A stretch of 64,000 nt of DNA, taken from assembly GCF_030283205.1 (NCBI RefSeq), contig NZ_JASNWF010000001.1:248001-312000 (forward strand), written 5' to 3'. The position numbers and the translations under genes are program-made. The DNA is from Actinomadura opuntiae (GTDB lineage: Bacteria > Actinomycetota > Actinomycetes > Streptosporangiales > Streptosporangiaceae). The notes beneath the pieces were generated by a model. It was not told the origin of the DNA. It did no database searches and saw only the letters and a program-made list of their open reading frames with translations. Shown in pieces: positions 55,600-63,887 of the stretch (its first letter is position 1; the number at the start of each line of letters is the position of its first letter).

Positions 55600-57159
55600 A
55601 TGGTCACGCTCACCCGGGTCTCCGCCGAGCTGAACGGGCTGCGGGCCGCCGTCCGCGCGGGGATGATCGGCCCGATGCCGCCGGCCGCCCTGCGGGCGAC
55701 GGCGCGCGCCCTGCGCGCGTACGGGCCGCTCGGCGCCGCCACGGCGCTGCCCGCGCACCGCTTCCCCGACCGGATCGGGCTCGTGGACGAGCGGGGCCCG
55801 CTGACGTTCGCCGACCTGGAGCGGCGCTGCGACGCCCTCGCCAATGCCTGGCGGGCACGCGGCGTCGGACCCGGTTCCACGGTCGGCATCCTGTGCCGCA
55901 ACCACCGCGGCCTGCTGGAGGCCATGTCCGCGGCGGCCAAGACCGGCGCGTCCGTGCTGTTCCTCAACACCGACTTCGCCGCCCCGCAACTGCGCGACGC
56001 GGTCTCCCGCGAGGGCGTGACCGTCCTGGTGCACGACGAGGAGTTCGAGGCCGTCGCCGACGGCCTCGAACTGCCCCGCCACACCGACGCCGGCCTCGAG
56101 GACCTGATCGCGGAGGGCGACCCCGCTCCCCCGCCCGCGCCGTCCAGGCACGGCTCGATGGTGATCCTGACCAGCGGCACGTCCGGACGCCCCAAGGGCG
56201 CGCCGCGCTCGCAGACGCCGTCAATGGCGCTGCCCGGCGGCATCCTGTCCAAGGTCCCCTTCCGCGGGCGCGAGGCGATGTTCGTCGCACCGCCGCTGTT
56301 CCACGGGTTCGGGCTGACCTGCGCCGTCCTCGCGCTCGGGCTCGGCTCCACCCTCGTCCTGCGCCGCCGCTTCGACGCCGCGAAGGTGCTGGACGACCTG
56401 GCCGAGCACCGCTGCACCTCGCTCATCGCCGTCCCGGTGATGCTGAACCGGCTGCTCGCCTCGCCCGCGCTGGACGCCCGCGACCTGTCCCGGCTCAAGG
56501 TGGTCATGACGGGCGGGGCGCGGCTGGACCCGGACCTCGGCCGCCGCACCGCCGAGGCGTTCGGGCCGGTCCTGTACAACTTCTATGGCTCCACCGAGGC
56601 GTCCTGCATCACCATCGCCACCCCGGACGACCTGGCCGCCGCCCCCGGCTGCATCGGCCGCCCGCCCGCCGGCACCACCGTCGCGATCCTCGGCGACGAC
56701 GACCGCCCCGTCCCGCCCGGCGCCACCGGCCGCATCTTCGTCGACTCCCCCGCCCGGTTCGGCGGCTACACCGGCGGGGGCCGCAAGGAGGAGGTCCGCG
56801 GCCTGATGGCCGTCGGCGACCTCGGCCACCTGGACTCCGGCGGCCGGCTGCACGTCGACGGCCGCGCCGACGACATGATCGTCTCGGGCGGCGAGAACGT
56901 CCACCCGGGCGAGGTCGAGGACCTGCTGGCCGCGCACCCCGCCATCGCCGAGGCTGCCGTCGTCGGCGTGCCCGACGAGGAGTTCGGCCACCGCCTGCGC
57001 GCCTTCGTCGTCGCCGGGGACCTCACCGAGGACGACGTCAAGAAGCACGTCGCCGCCAACCTCGCCCGCCACAAGATCCCCCGCGAGGTCGTCTTCCTCG
57101 ACGCCCTCCCCCGCAACCCGGCGGGCAAGGTCCTCAAGCACGCCCTCCCAGACCCCTAA
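55600..57159 (+). CDS. AMP-binding acyl-CoA synthetase (FadD-like)
   Basis: A 519-residue ligase that activates a carboxylic acid with ATP and joins it to CoA. The P-loop is MVILTSGTSGRPKGAPRSQ, the A5 motif YNFYGSTEASC, A7 VGDLGHLDSGGRLHVDGRADDMIVSGGENVHPGEVE and the catalytic Lys lies in NPAGKVLKHAL. There is no ribosome site, consistent with the leaderless promoter. It is divergent from paaZ, so an aromatic or aryl-acetic acid is conceivable, but the N-terminus resembles long-chain FadD-type proteins. Substrate not determined. Confidence 0.9.
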   Translation: MVTLTRVSAELNGLRAAVRAGMIGPMPPAALRATARALRAYGPLGAATALPAHRFPDRIGLVDERGPLTFADLERRCDALANAWRARGVGPGSTVGILCRNHRGLLEAMSAAAKTGASVLFLNTDFAAPQLRDAVSREGVTVLVHDEEFEAVADGLELPRHTDAGLEDLIAEGDPAPPPAPSRHGSMVILTSGTSGRPKGAPRSQTPSMALPGGILSKVPFRGREAMFVAPPLFHGFGLTCAVLALGLGSTLVLRRRFDAAKVLDDLAEHRCTSLIAVPVMLNRLLASPALDARDLSRLKVVMTGGARLDPDLGRRTAEAFGPVLYNFYGSTEASCITIATPDDLAAAPGCIGRPPAGTTVAILGDDDRPVPPGATGRIFVDSPARFGGYTGGGRKEEVRGLMAVGDLGHLDSGGRLHVDGRADDMIVSGGENVHPGEVEDLLAAHPAIAEAAVVGVPDEEFGHRLRAFVVAGDLTEDDVKKHVAANLARHKIPREVVFLDALPRNPAGKVLKHALPDP

Positions 57160-57178
57160 CGGGCGGGCTGAAATACTT

Positions 57179-58210
57179 GTGAGCATGACTTACACGGCCG
57201 ACGGCGACCGATACGAACGACTTCCCTACCGGCGGTGCGGGCGCAGCGGGTTGCGGCTCCCCGCGATCTCGCTCGGGCTGTGGCACAACTTCGGCGACGA
57301 CCGCCCCCTGGACGTCCAGCGGGCGATCCTGCGGCGCGCGTTCGACCTCGGCGTGACGCACTTCGACCTGGCCAACAACTACGGGCCGCCCTACGGCTCG
57401 GCGGAGATCAACTTCGGCCGGATCATGCGGGAGGACCTCGCCCCCTACCGCGACGAGCTCATCATCTCGACGAAGGCCGGGTACGACATGTGGCCCGGCC
57501 CGTACGGGGAGTGGGGGTCGCGCAAGTACCTGCTGGCCAGCCTCGACCAGTCGCTGAAGCGGATGGGGCTGGACTACGTCGACGTCTTCTACAGCCACCG
57601 GTTCGACCCGGACACGCCGCTGGAGGAGACGATGGGCGCGCTGGACCACGCCGTCCGGTCCGGCAAGGCGCTGTACGCGGGGATCTCGTCGTACTCGCCG
57701 AAGCGGACGGCGGAGGCCGCGCGGATCCTGCGGGAGATGGGGACGCCGCTGCTGATCCACCAGCCGTCCTACTCGATGCTGAACCGGTGGATCGAGGGCG
57801 GGTTGCTCGCCACCCTCGAGGAGGAGGGCGTCGGCTGCATCGCGTTCTCGCCGCTGGCGCAGGGCATGCTCACCGGCAAGTACCTCGGCGGCATCCCGGA
57901 GGGGTCGCGGGCCAGCAGGAACACCTCGTTCTCCAGCGACCTGCTCACCGAGGAGAACGTCCGGCACGTCCGCAGGCTCGACGAGATCGCGCGGGCGCGC
58001 GGCCAGTCCCTCGCGCAGATGGCCCTGGCCTGGTCGCTGCGGGACCCGCGGGTCACCTCGTCGCTGATCGGCGCGAGCAGCGTCGCGCAGCTGGAGGAGA
58101 ACCTCGCCGCGCTCGACCGGCTCGACTTCGCCCCGGACGAGCTGGAGGCGATCGACCGGGACGCGGTCGAGGCCGGCATCAACATCTGGGCGGCCTCCAG
58201 CGCCGAGTGA
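57179..58210 (+). CDS. Aldo/keto reductase (YghZ / Kvbeta-like)
   Basis: A 343-residue NADPH-dependent TIM-barrel reductase. The catalytic tetrad is recognisable: Asp and Tyr in THFDLANNYGPPYG, Lys in IISTKAGY and His in VFYSHRFD. GPYGEWGSRKYLLASLDQSLKRMGLDYVD is typical of L-glyceraldehyde-3-phosphate reductase YghZ. The start could be GTG 57179 or ATG 57185; AATACT 7 nt before the ATG looks like a -10 and favours a leaderless ATG start. Physiological substrate unknown. Confidence 0.92.
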   Translation: MSMTYTADGDRYERLPYRRCGRSGLRLPAISLGLWHNFGDDRPLDVQRAILRRAFDLGVTHFDLANNYGPPYGSAEINFGRIMREDLAPYRDELIISTKAGYDMWPGPYGEWGSRKYLLASLDQSLKRMGLDYVDVFYSHRFDPDTPLEETMGALDHAVRSGKALYAGISSYSPKRTAEAARILREMGTPLLIHQPSYSMLNRWIEGGLLATLEEEGVGCIAFSPLAQGMLTGKYLGGIPEGSRASRNTSFSSDLLTEENVRHVRRLDEIARARGQSLAQMALAWSLRDPRVTSSLIGASSVAQLEENLAALDRLDFAPDELEAIDRDAVEAGINIWAASSAE

Positions 58211-58255
58211 CGCGGCGGCGTGCATTGTCGCCGGCGCACCGGGCACGACGCCCGC

Positions 58256-58708
58256 ATGGAAGAGATGACGCTGCGCAGTGCCGCATTCAACGACCACACG
58301 CTCATCCCGTCGGAGTACTCGCACGACAGCGGCGACGTCTCGCCGCCGCTGGAGTGGTCGCAGGCCCCCGAGCAGGTGGTCGAGCTGGCGCTGGCCTGCG
58401 AGGACCCGGACGCGCCGGCGGGCACGTTCGCGCACTGGCTGGTCGCCGGGATCGACCCCGTCACCACCGGGCTGGACGCCGGGGAGCGGCCCACGGGCGC
58501 CGTGCTCGGCCGCAACGACTACGGCGCCGAGGGGTACGGCGGGCCGAAGCCGCCGGCCGGGGACGACCCGCACCGGTACTTCTTCCGGCTCTACGGGCTG
58601 TCGGAGCCGTCCGGGCTGCGGGACGGCTTCACCGCCGAGGAGCTGAGGGACGCCGTCGAGGACAGGGTCGTGGCGTCCGGGACCCTCGTCGGCACGTTCG
58701 CCCGATGA
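58256..58708 (+). CDS. YbhB/YbcL family phosphatidylethanolamine-binding-like protein
   Basis: A 150-residue PEBP-fold protein. The ligand-site motif is DPDAPAGTFAHWLVAGIDP, preceded by IPSEYSHDSGDVSPPLEWSQAP and followed by GYGGPKPPAGDDPHRYFFRLYGL. Bacterial members have no settled function. ATG at 58256 is chosen by homology to the family start. The stop overlaps the next small gene (ATGA). Confidence 0.92.
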   Translation: MEEMTLRSAAFNDHTLIPSEYSHDSGDVSPPLEWSQAPEQVVELALACEDPDAPAGTFAHWLVAGIDPVTTGLDAGERPTGAVLGRNDYGAEGYGGPKPPAGDDPHRYFFRLYGLSEPSGLRDGFTAEELRDAVEDRVVASGTLVGTFAR

Positions 58709-58995
58709 CCGCGGACGGCCGCGATCCGGAGGGCGACGGGCGCCCGCCGGAGGACGAGGACGAGGACTGGCCGCCGGGCGGCGAGCCCATGACCGCCCGC
58801 AGCGCGCTGGGGCTGCGCGCGGTCCTGTCCGGCATCGCGCTCGTCGCGGCGCTGGCGGCCGCGATCGTCTTCGCGATCGTGGCGAACCGCGACGGCGGCG
58901 GCACCACCTGGGGCGCCGCCGCGGTCTGCGCGGTCGTCGCCGCCATCGCGGCGGCCGACCTGGTCGTGGTGGCCCGCCGCGCCCGCCGCCGCTGA
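58705..58995 (+). CDS. Small membrane protein (DUF6343-like)
   Basis: A 96-residue protein. An acidic Asp/Glu/Pro-rich N-terminus (RPPEDEDEDWPPGGEP) is followed by MTARSALGLRAVLSGIALVAALAAAIVFAIV and a second helix TWGAAAVCAVVAAIAAADLVVVA, ending in a basic tail. The TARS-x-L-x-LR start before two helices resembles the short actinobacterial proteins grouped as DUF6343. Translationally coupled to the PEBP-like gene (ATGA). Function unknown. Confidence 0.75.
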   Translation: MTADGRDPEGDGRPPEDEDEDWPPGGEPMTARSALGLRAVLSGIALVAALAAAIVFAIVANRDGGGTTWGAAAVCAVVAAIAAADLVVVARRARRR

Positions 58996-59011
58996 TCAGT
59001 GGCGGCGTTGA

Positions 59012-59893
59012 TCAGTGACGGTGGGCCGGGGCGGCCCGCTCGGGGTGGGCGAGCAGCCAGTCCACCCGCGCGCGGCTCTCGTCGTCGGTGGGCGTGTAGA
59101 CCACCAGCCGGGCGCCCGCCGACCCGGTGATGTCCATGCTGGTGGCGCGGGTGCGGATCGCTCCCGTCGCGTGATGCCGGAACACCTTGATCCGCGGCCC
59201 CGGCATCGCGATGTCGTGGTCGGCCCACAGCCGCGCGAACTCGGGGTTGGCCGCCTGGAGCCGCTGGACGAGCTCCTTCCAGCCCGGCTCGTCCAGATGC
59301 CTGCTGTAGCGGTACCGGAACACCGCGACGTGCATCGGCATCTCCTCGGCCATGTTCTCGATCGGGTTGCAGCACGGCGGCAGCGTGAAGGTGATCAACA
59401 TGGTGTTGCGGTCGCACGGGGGCGCCATCACCACGTGCGGGAAGATCGCCGCGTAGGCGGCGTTCCAGGCCAGCACGTCGGACCGGGCGTTGCACACCGA
59501 CGCCGGCATCGGCAGCAGGGCGTCCAGGATCGCCTGCGTGTCCTCCGGCAGGTGCTCGGTCTCGTCCGGCGGCTCCGCCTCCGGCACCTCGGCCAGCCGG
59601 TACAGGTGCTCGCGCTCGGCGCCGTCGAGCCGGAGCGTGCGGGCCACCGCGTCCAGCACCTGCGTGCTGGCGTTGATCGGACGGCCCTGCTCCAGCCAGG
59701 TGTACCAGGTCACCCCGACCCCGGCGAGCTGCGCGACCTCCTCGCGGCGCAGGCCCGGGGTGCGGCGGCGCGGGCCCGGCGGCAGGCCGACCTCGTGCGG
59801 GCTGATCCGCTCGCGCCGGTTGCGCAGGAACGCCGCCAGCTCGGTGCGGCGCCGCGCCGCCCTCCGTCCCGCCTCCACGCCGGTCATCGTCAC
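59012..59893 (-). CDS. XRE/MmyB-type transcriptional regulator
   Basis: A 293-residue regulator. Residues 18-90 hold the HTH (LAAFLRNRRERISPHEVGLPPGPRRRTPGLRREEVAQLAGVGVTWYTWLEQGR), and the rest is an MmyB-like PAS-fold ligand domain (ALLPMPASVCNARSDVLAWNAAYAAIFPH...NMAEEMPMHVAVFRYRYSRHLDEPGW). In this family the HTH proteins commonly regulate an adjacent divergent transporter or reductase; here that is the DHA2 exporter, 102 bp away. The ligand is unknown. Confidence 0.9.
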   Translation of the reverse strand: MTMTGVEAGRRAARRRTELAAFLRNRRERISPHEVGLPPGPRRRTPGLRREEVAQLAGVGVTWYTWLEQGRPINASTQVLDAVARTLRLDGAEREHLYRLAEVPEAEPPDETEHLPEDTQAILDALLPMPASVCNARSDVLAWNAAYAAIFPHVVMAPPCDRNTMLITFTLPPCCNPIENMAEEMPMHVAVFRYRYSRHLDEPGWKELVQRLQAANPEFARLWADHDIAMPGPRIKVFRHHATGAIRTRATSMDITGSAGARLVVYTPTDDESRARVDWLLAHPERAAPAHRH

Positions 59894-59939
59894 GGTTCCA
59901 GCCTGCCCTGCGCCGCGGCTCGCTGCCAGGTGCTGTCAG

Positions 59940-59970
59940 TACCAGTATCAAGGGGCTCTCGTTACCGGTA
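59940..59970. promoter_or_regulatory. Direct repeats between MmyB regulator and DHA2 exporter
   Basis: TACCAGTA (59940-59947) and TACCGGTA (59963-59970) are 7/8 identical direct repeats spaced 23 bp start to start; the second overlaps the perfect palindrome CCGGTACCGG (59965-59974). These are candidate binding sites for the divergent regulator. Confidence 0.35.
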
Positions 59971-59995
59971 CCGGAGACGCGCCACGCTCGATCCC

Positions 59996-61423
59996 ATGAC
60001 ACAGACAACCGATCTGCACGAGATCGTCCCGGAACGGGACGTGCGGAGCGGTCCCGGCGGCCTGACGCTCGGCCTCCTGCTGCTGGGGCAGTTCATGGCC
60101 ATCCTCGACGTGAACATCGTCAACGTGGCGCTGCCGACGATGCGGACGGACCTGCACGCCTCCGGCGCGGCGCTCCAGCTCATCGTCGCCGGCTACACCA
60201 TCGCCTACGCGGTCCTGCTGATCACCGGGGCGCGGCTCGGCGACATCGCCGGGCACCGCCGGATGTACCTCACCGGCCTCGCCGCGTTCACGGTGACGTC
60301 CCTGGCCTGCGGCCTCGCGCCGTCCACCGGGCCGCTGATCGGGTTCCGGTTCCTGCAGGGCGCCGGGGCGGCGCTGATGACGCCGCAGGTCATGTCGATG
60401 ATCCAGCGGAACTTCACCGGCGCGGCGCGGGGGCGCGCGCTCGGCCTGTACTCGGCGGTCATCGCGGGCGGCGTGGTCGTCGGCCAGGCCGCGGGCGGCC
60501 TGCTGGTCAGCGCGGACCTGTTCGGCACCGGCTGGCGGACGGTCTTCCTCGTCAACGTGCCGATCGGCGCGGTGCTGCTGGCGGCCGGGCCCCGGCTGCT
60601 GCCCCGCGACACCGGGCCGCGGGGAGGCGACCTCGACATCCGGGGGCTCCTGACGCTGTCGCCCGCCGTGCTGCTGTTCGTCGTCCCGCTGATCCTCGGG
60701 CACGAGCTGGGCTGGCCGCTGTGGGGCTGGTTCTCGCTGGCGGCGAGCGCCGCGTTCCTGGCCGCGTTCGTGATGGTGGAGCGGGGCGCGGCGGCGCGCG
60801 GCGGGCGCCCGCTGATCTCGCTCCGGGTGCTGCGGGTGCCGCGGCTGCTGCCGGCCTGCGGGGCGATCATGCTCGCGCCGGGCACCTGGGGGTCGTTCCT
60901 GTTCACCACGACGCTGCACCTGCAGGGCGACCTGAAGATGTCGCCGCTGGAGTCGGGGCTGGCGTTCGTCCCGTCGGTCGCCGCGTTCGCGATCGTGGGG
61001 CTGAACTGGCAGCGGCTGCCCGTCCGCTGGCACCGGCGGGTGATCCCGGCCGGGTTCGCGATCGCCGCGGCGGGCTACCTGTGCATCGGCCCGCTGGCGG
61101 GCGGCGGCGTCGGCTACGAGCTGCTCACGGCGGTGATCGGCTTCGGCCTCGGGGTCATGTCGATCATCATGACGGCGGGGCTGGAGCACGTCCCGGCGGA
61201 GGACGCGGCGGACGCCAGCGGCCTGCTGCTGACGCTGATGCAGATCAGCCAGGTGATCGGCGTGGCCACCATCGGGACGCTGTTCCTCACGGTGGCCGAG
61301 TCGAGCGGCTCCACCCGGCACGCCGAGTACGGCACCGGATGGGCGCTGGCGGGCGTCGCGCTGGTGGGCACCGTGTTCACGGTGCTGCTGGCCCGCGACC
61401 GGGCCGGCGCGCATCGCCCCTGA
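59996..61423 (+). CDS. DHA2-family MFS drug exporter
   Basis: A 475-residue transporter with about 14 helices. LLLLGQFMAILDVNIVNVALPTMRTDLHASGAALQLIVAGYTIAYAVLLITGARLGDIAGHRRMYL contains DHA2 motifs D1 and A; later helices follow the EmrB/QacA pattern. It should export small hydrophobic compounds with proton exchange. It is divergent from the MmyB-type regulator, which probably controls it. The stop is directly followed by the 18-bp tandem repeat at 61425. Confidence 0.92.
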   Translation: MTQTTDLHEIVPERDVRSGPGGLTLGLLLLGQFMAILDVNIVNVALPTMRTDLHASGAALQLIVAGYTIAYAVLLITGARLGDIAGHRRMYLTGLAAFTVTSLACGLAPSTGPLIGFRFLQGAGAALMTPQVMSMIQRNFTGAARGRALGLYSAVIAGGVVVGQAAGGLLVSADLFGTGWRTVFLVNVPIGAVLLAAGPRLLPRDTGPRGGDLDIRGLLTLSPAVLLFVVPLILGHELGWPLWGWFSLAASAAFLAAFVMVERGAAARGGRPLISLRVLRVPRLLPACGAIMLAPGTWGSFLFTTTLHLQGDLKMSPLESGLAFVPSVAAFAIVGLNWQRLPVRWHRRVIPAGFAIAAAGYLCIGPLAGGGVGYELLTAVIGFGLGVMSIIMTAGLEHVPAEDAADASGLLLTLMQISQVIGVATIGTLFLTVAESSGSTRHAEYGTGWALAGVALVGTVFTVLLARDRAGAHRP

Positions 61424-61424
61424 C

Positions 61425-61496
61425 GGGTCAGGACGTCGGCGCGGGTCAGGGCGGGTGCGCGGGTCAGGACGTCGGCGCGGGTCAGGACGGGGGCGC
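61425..61496. repeat. 18-bp minisatellite, four tandem copies
   Basis: Four contiguous 18-bp units (61425, 61443, 61461, 61479). Units 1 and 3 are identical (GGGTCAGGACGTCGGCGC); units 2 and 4 differ at a few bases. Each unit contains TCA, a stop codon on the minus strand; unit 4 supplies the stop and last codons of the flavodoxin-like gene. Confidence 0.85.
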
Positions 61497-62087
61497 GGGC
61501 ATCGGGTGCTCGGCGAGCGCGGTCGCCACCGCGACCAGGTTGGACGCCATCGCCCGCCCGGTGCTCGCCGACCACTCCCGGCCCTTCTCGGCCTCCAGGT
61601 AGCTGGGCCCGGGGCCGGGGCCCTGGTTCCAGTACGTCCAGGCCTGGCCGGGGATGGTGTAGCCGAAGTCGTTGAGCGCGCCGGTGATCTCGCTGATGAC
61701 GTGGTGGGCGCCGTCCTCGTTGCCGGTGACCACGACGCCCGCGACCCGGTTGAAGGCGACGGGGCGCCCGGTGTCGTCGGTCTCGGACATCATCGCGTCC
61801 ATCCGCTCGATGACGCGCTGGGCGACCGACGACGGGTGCGCCGCCCACGTCGGCGAGGCGATCACGAGGATCTCCGACTCCAGCAGCGTCCGGTGGATCC
61901 CGGGCCACGGGTCGCCGGGGCCGACGTCGGTCTGCACGCCGGGCGGGATGTCGAGGTCCACGGCGCGGATGCTCTCCACCTTCACGCCCCTGGCCCGCAG
62001 CTCCTCCTCGACGACCGCGGCGAGCGCCTCGGTGTTGGACGTCTCGGGCGAGCGCTTGAGCGTGCAGTTGATCACCAGGGCGCGCAT
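61482..62087 (-). CDS. Flavodoxin-fold NAD(P)H:FMN reductase-like protein
   Basis: A 201-residue flavoprotein: MRALVINCTLKRSPETSNTEALAAVVEEEL is the FMN-phosphate loop region of the NADPH-dependent FMN reductase/WrbA group, followed by LVIASPTWAAHPSSVAQRVIERMD and VAGVVVTGNEDGAHHVISEITGALNDFGYTIPG. GGAGGAGG precedes the ATG. The C-terminus (MPAPPS) is encoded by the last unit of the 18-bp repeat. Likely role: quinone or flavin reduction. Confidence 0.88.
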   Translation of the reverse strand: MRALVINCTLKRSPETSNTEALAAVVEEELRARGVKVESIRAVDLDIPPGVQTDVGPGDPWPGIHRTLLESEILVIASPTWAAHPSSVAQRVIERMDAMMSETDDTGRPVAFNRVAGVVVTGNEDGAHHVISEITGALNDFGYTIPGQAWTYWNQGPGPGPSYLEAEKGREWSASTGRAMASNLVAVATALAEHPMPAPPS

Positions 62088-62155
62088 CCGCGCCTCCTCC
62101 CGTTGCGGGTTCGGGCGTACCACCGCGGCCCTACCCGGTCGCCCGGCGCCAAACG

Positions 62156-62983
62156 TCAGTACCCGGTGAGGCGGGCGCGGGCGGCCTCGACGGCGGGCGG
62201 GACGGGGCGCCGGGCGCGGGCCAGCGCGGGCAGCGCGCGTGCGGCGTCGGCGAGCCCGGCGCGCCCGTCCGGGCTGCCGAGGGAGGCGGCGGCCGCCCGC
62301 GCGAGCGCCGGGAGCGGGCGGCGCAGCCAGGCGGTCAGCAGCCGGTTGCGGACCTCGCGGCGCCGCCGCGCCGCCGGATCGCGCCCGGCCGCGGACGGAT
62401 GGTGGTGCACGACCAGCTCCGGCGCGTAGGCCAGCCCCCATCCGGCGGCGGCCAGGTCGAGTGCGAGGAGCTCCTCCTCGCCGCCGAAGTGCAGGACGTC
62501 GGAGAAGCCCCCGGCGTCCAGGAACGCGTCGCGGCGGACGACGACCGAGCACGCGAGGAAGCCGAGGATGGCGGGGCCGGGCAGGCCGTCCGGCCGGCCG
62601 AGGGGCGAGCGCGCCATCTCCTCCGACACCGGCTCCGGCCGCTCCCGCTCGCCGACGAGGACGCGGGCGGCCAGCAGCGCCGTCCGCGGGTGGGCGTCGA
62701 GGATCCGCACGGCCCGTTCCAGCGAGCCGGGCGCCCACCAGGAGTCGTCGTCGGCGAAGGCGACGTAGCGGGTCACGGCCTCTCGGGCGCCGGCGTTGCG
62801 CGCGGCGGCGCCGAGGTTGCGGGGCAGTCGCAGCACCCGCGCGCCGGCCGCCTCGGCGACCTGCGCGGTGCCGTCGGCGGAGGCGTTGTCGGCCACGATC
62901 ACCGGGGCGGTGTGCCGGGCGAGGCTGCGGCGCAGCTCGTCGGCCCGGTCGCGGGTCGCGACCACGATCGTCACGTCGCTCAT
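62156..62983 (-). CDS. Family 2 glycosyltransferase
   Basis: A 275-residue GT-A glycosyltransferase. MSDVTIVVATRDRADELRRSLARHTAPVIVADNASADGTAQVAEAAGARVLRLPRNLGAAARNAG is the nucleotide-sugar region; the DXD-type metal motif is VAFADDDSWWAPGSLERAV; then FGGEEELLALDLAAAGW is the acceptor-side acidic loop. There is no membrane anchor. GGAAGGGAG precedes the ATG at 62983. It lies 16 bp downstream of a related glycosyltransferase gene. Donor and acceptor unknown. Confidence 0.9.
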   Translation of the reverse strand: MSDVTIVVATRDRADELRRSLARHTAPVIVADNASADGTAQVAEAAGARVLRLPRNLGAAARNAGAREAVTRYVAFADDDSWWAPGSLERAVRILDAHPRTALLAARVLVGERERPEPVSEEMARSPLGRPDGLPGPAILGFLACSVVVRRDAFLDAGGFSDVLHFGGEEELLALDLAAAGWGLAYAPELVVHHHPSAAGRDPAARRRREVRNRLLTAWLRRPLPALARAAAASLGSPDGRAGLADAARALPALARARRPVPPAVEAARARLTGY

Positions 62984-62999
62984 GGGCTCCCTTCCGGTC

Positions 63000-63887
63000 T
63001 CAGCTGACGTACCGGCGCGCCTTGGAGGTCCGCTGCGCCTCCTCCAGGCTGCGCAGCCTGGCCTCGACGTCGTGCGGCAGCGTCCGGCGCTCGCGGGCGA
63101 CCCAGCGCAGCCCGGCGGCGGCCTCGGCGAGCGCACCGGCGGTGACGCGGTCGCGCGGCAGGGTGCGCAGCAGCCCGGCGGTGCGGCGGACCGCGACCGG
63201 CAGCGGGCGGCGCAGCCAGGTGAACCACAGCGTGTTGCGGATGCCGTGCCGGCGCCGCAGGTGGGGCTCGCGCAGCGGCGACGGCTCGTGGTGCACGACG
63301 ACGTCCTCGGCGTAGCACAGGTGCCAGCCGAGGGTCATCAGGTCGGCGCTGAGCAGCTCCTCCTCGCCGCCGAGCCACAGCCGGGAGGAGAACCCGCCGG
63401 CCTCCCGGAACGCCTCGGCCCGCAGCATGGAGGCCCCGGCCAGGAACGAGCCGAGCGCGGGGCCCGGCAGCCAGGACGGCCCCGGGACGGGCGAGTCGCG
63501 CAGCTCCGGCACGATCGGGTCCTCACGCCCGCCCGGTTCGACGAGGATGCGGCCCGTCACGACGGCGAGCCGCGGGTGCGCGTCCAGCAGGTCCGCGGCG
63601 CGCGGCAGGGCGCCCGGCTCCCACCAGGTGTCGTCGTCGCAGAACGCGACGTGGGGGGTGCGGACGTGGTCGACGGCGAGGTTGCGGGCGACGGCGCCGA
63701 GGTTGCGCTGGGACCGGATCAGCCGGAAGCCGGGGAACTCCTCGGCGACTGCGTCGGGCGACCCGTCCCGTGAGGCGTTGTCGACCACGATCACGGGGGG
63801 AGCCTCGGGCAGCGCCCGCAGCCGGCCGAGCGTCGCCAGCAGGGAGCGCCGGCGGTCACGCGTGATGACGACGACGGTGCAGCGCAT
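63000..63887 (-). CDS. Family 2 glycosyltransferase, paralogue of the downstream gene
   Basis: A 295-residue GT-A enzyme closely resembling its neighbour: MRCTVVVITRDRRRSLLATLGRLRAL..., VIVVDNASRDGSPDAVAEEFPGFRLIRSQRNLGAVARNLAV, metal site VAFCDDDTWWEPGALPRAADLL and LWLGGEEELLSADLMTLGW. Start at 63887 is favoured because it aligns with the paralogue's first residues; an in-frame ATG at 63920 is the alternative. The pair probably arose by tandem duplication. The 80 bp upstream is comparatively AT-rich and contains GTGGGAGAA twice on the minus strand. Confidence 0.88.
   Translation of the reverse strand: MRCTVVVITRDRRRSLLATLGRLRALPEAPPVIVVDNASRDGSPDAVAEEFPGFRLIRSQRNLGAVARNLAVDHVRTPHVAFCDDDTWWEPGALPRAADLLDAHPRLAVVTGRILVEPGGREDPIVPELRDSPVPGPSWLPGPALGSFLAGASMLRAEAFREAGGFSSRLWLGGEEELLSADLMTLGWHLCYAEDVVVHHEPSPLREPHLRRRHGIRNTLWFTWLRRPLPVAVRRTAGLLRTLPRDRVTAGALAEAAAGLRWVARERRTLPHDVEARLRSLEEAQRTSKARRYVS

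Noticed and set aside
61425..61496. CRISPR-like array
   Set aside because: Repeats are contiguous 18-bp units with no spacers and no cas genes nearby.
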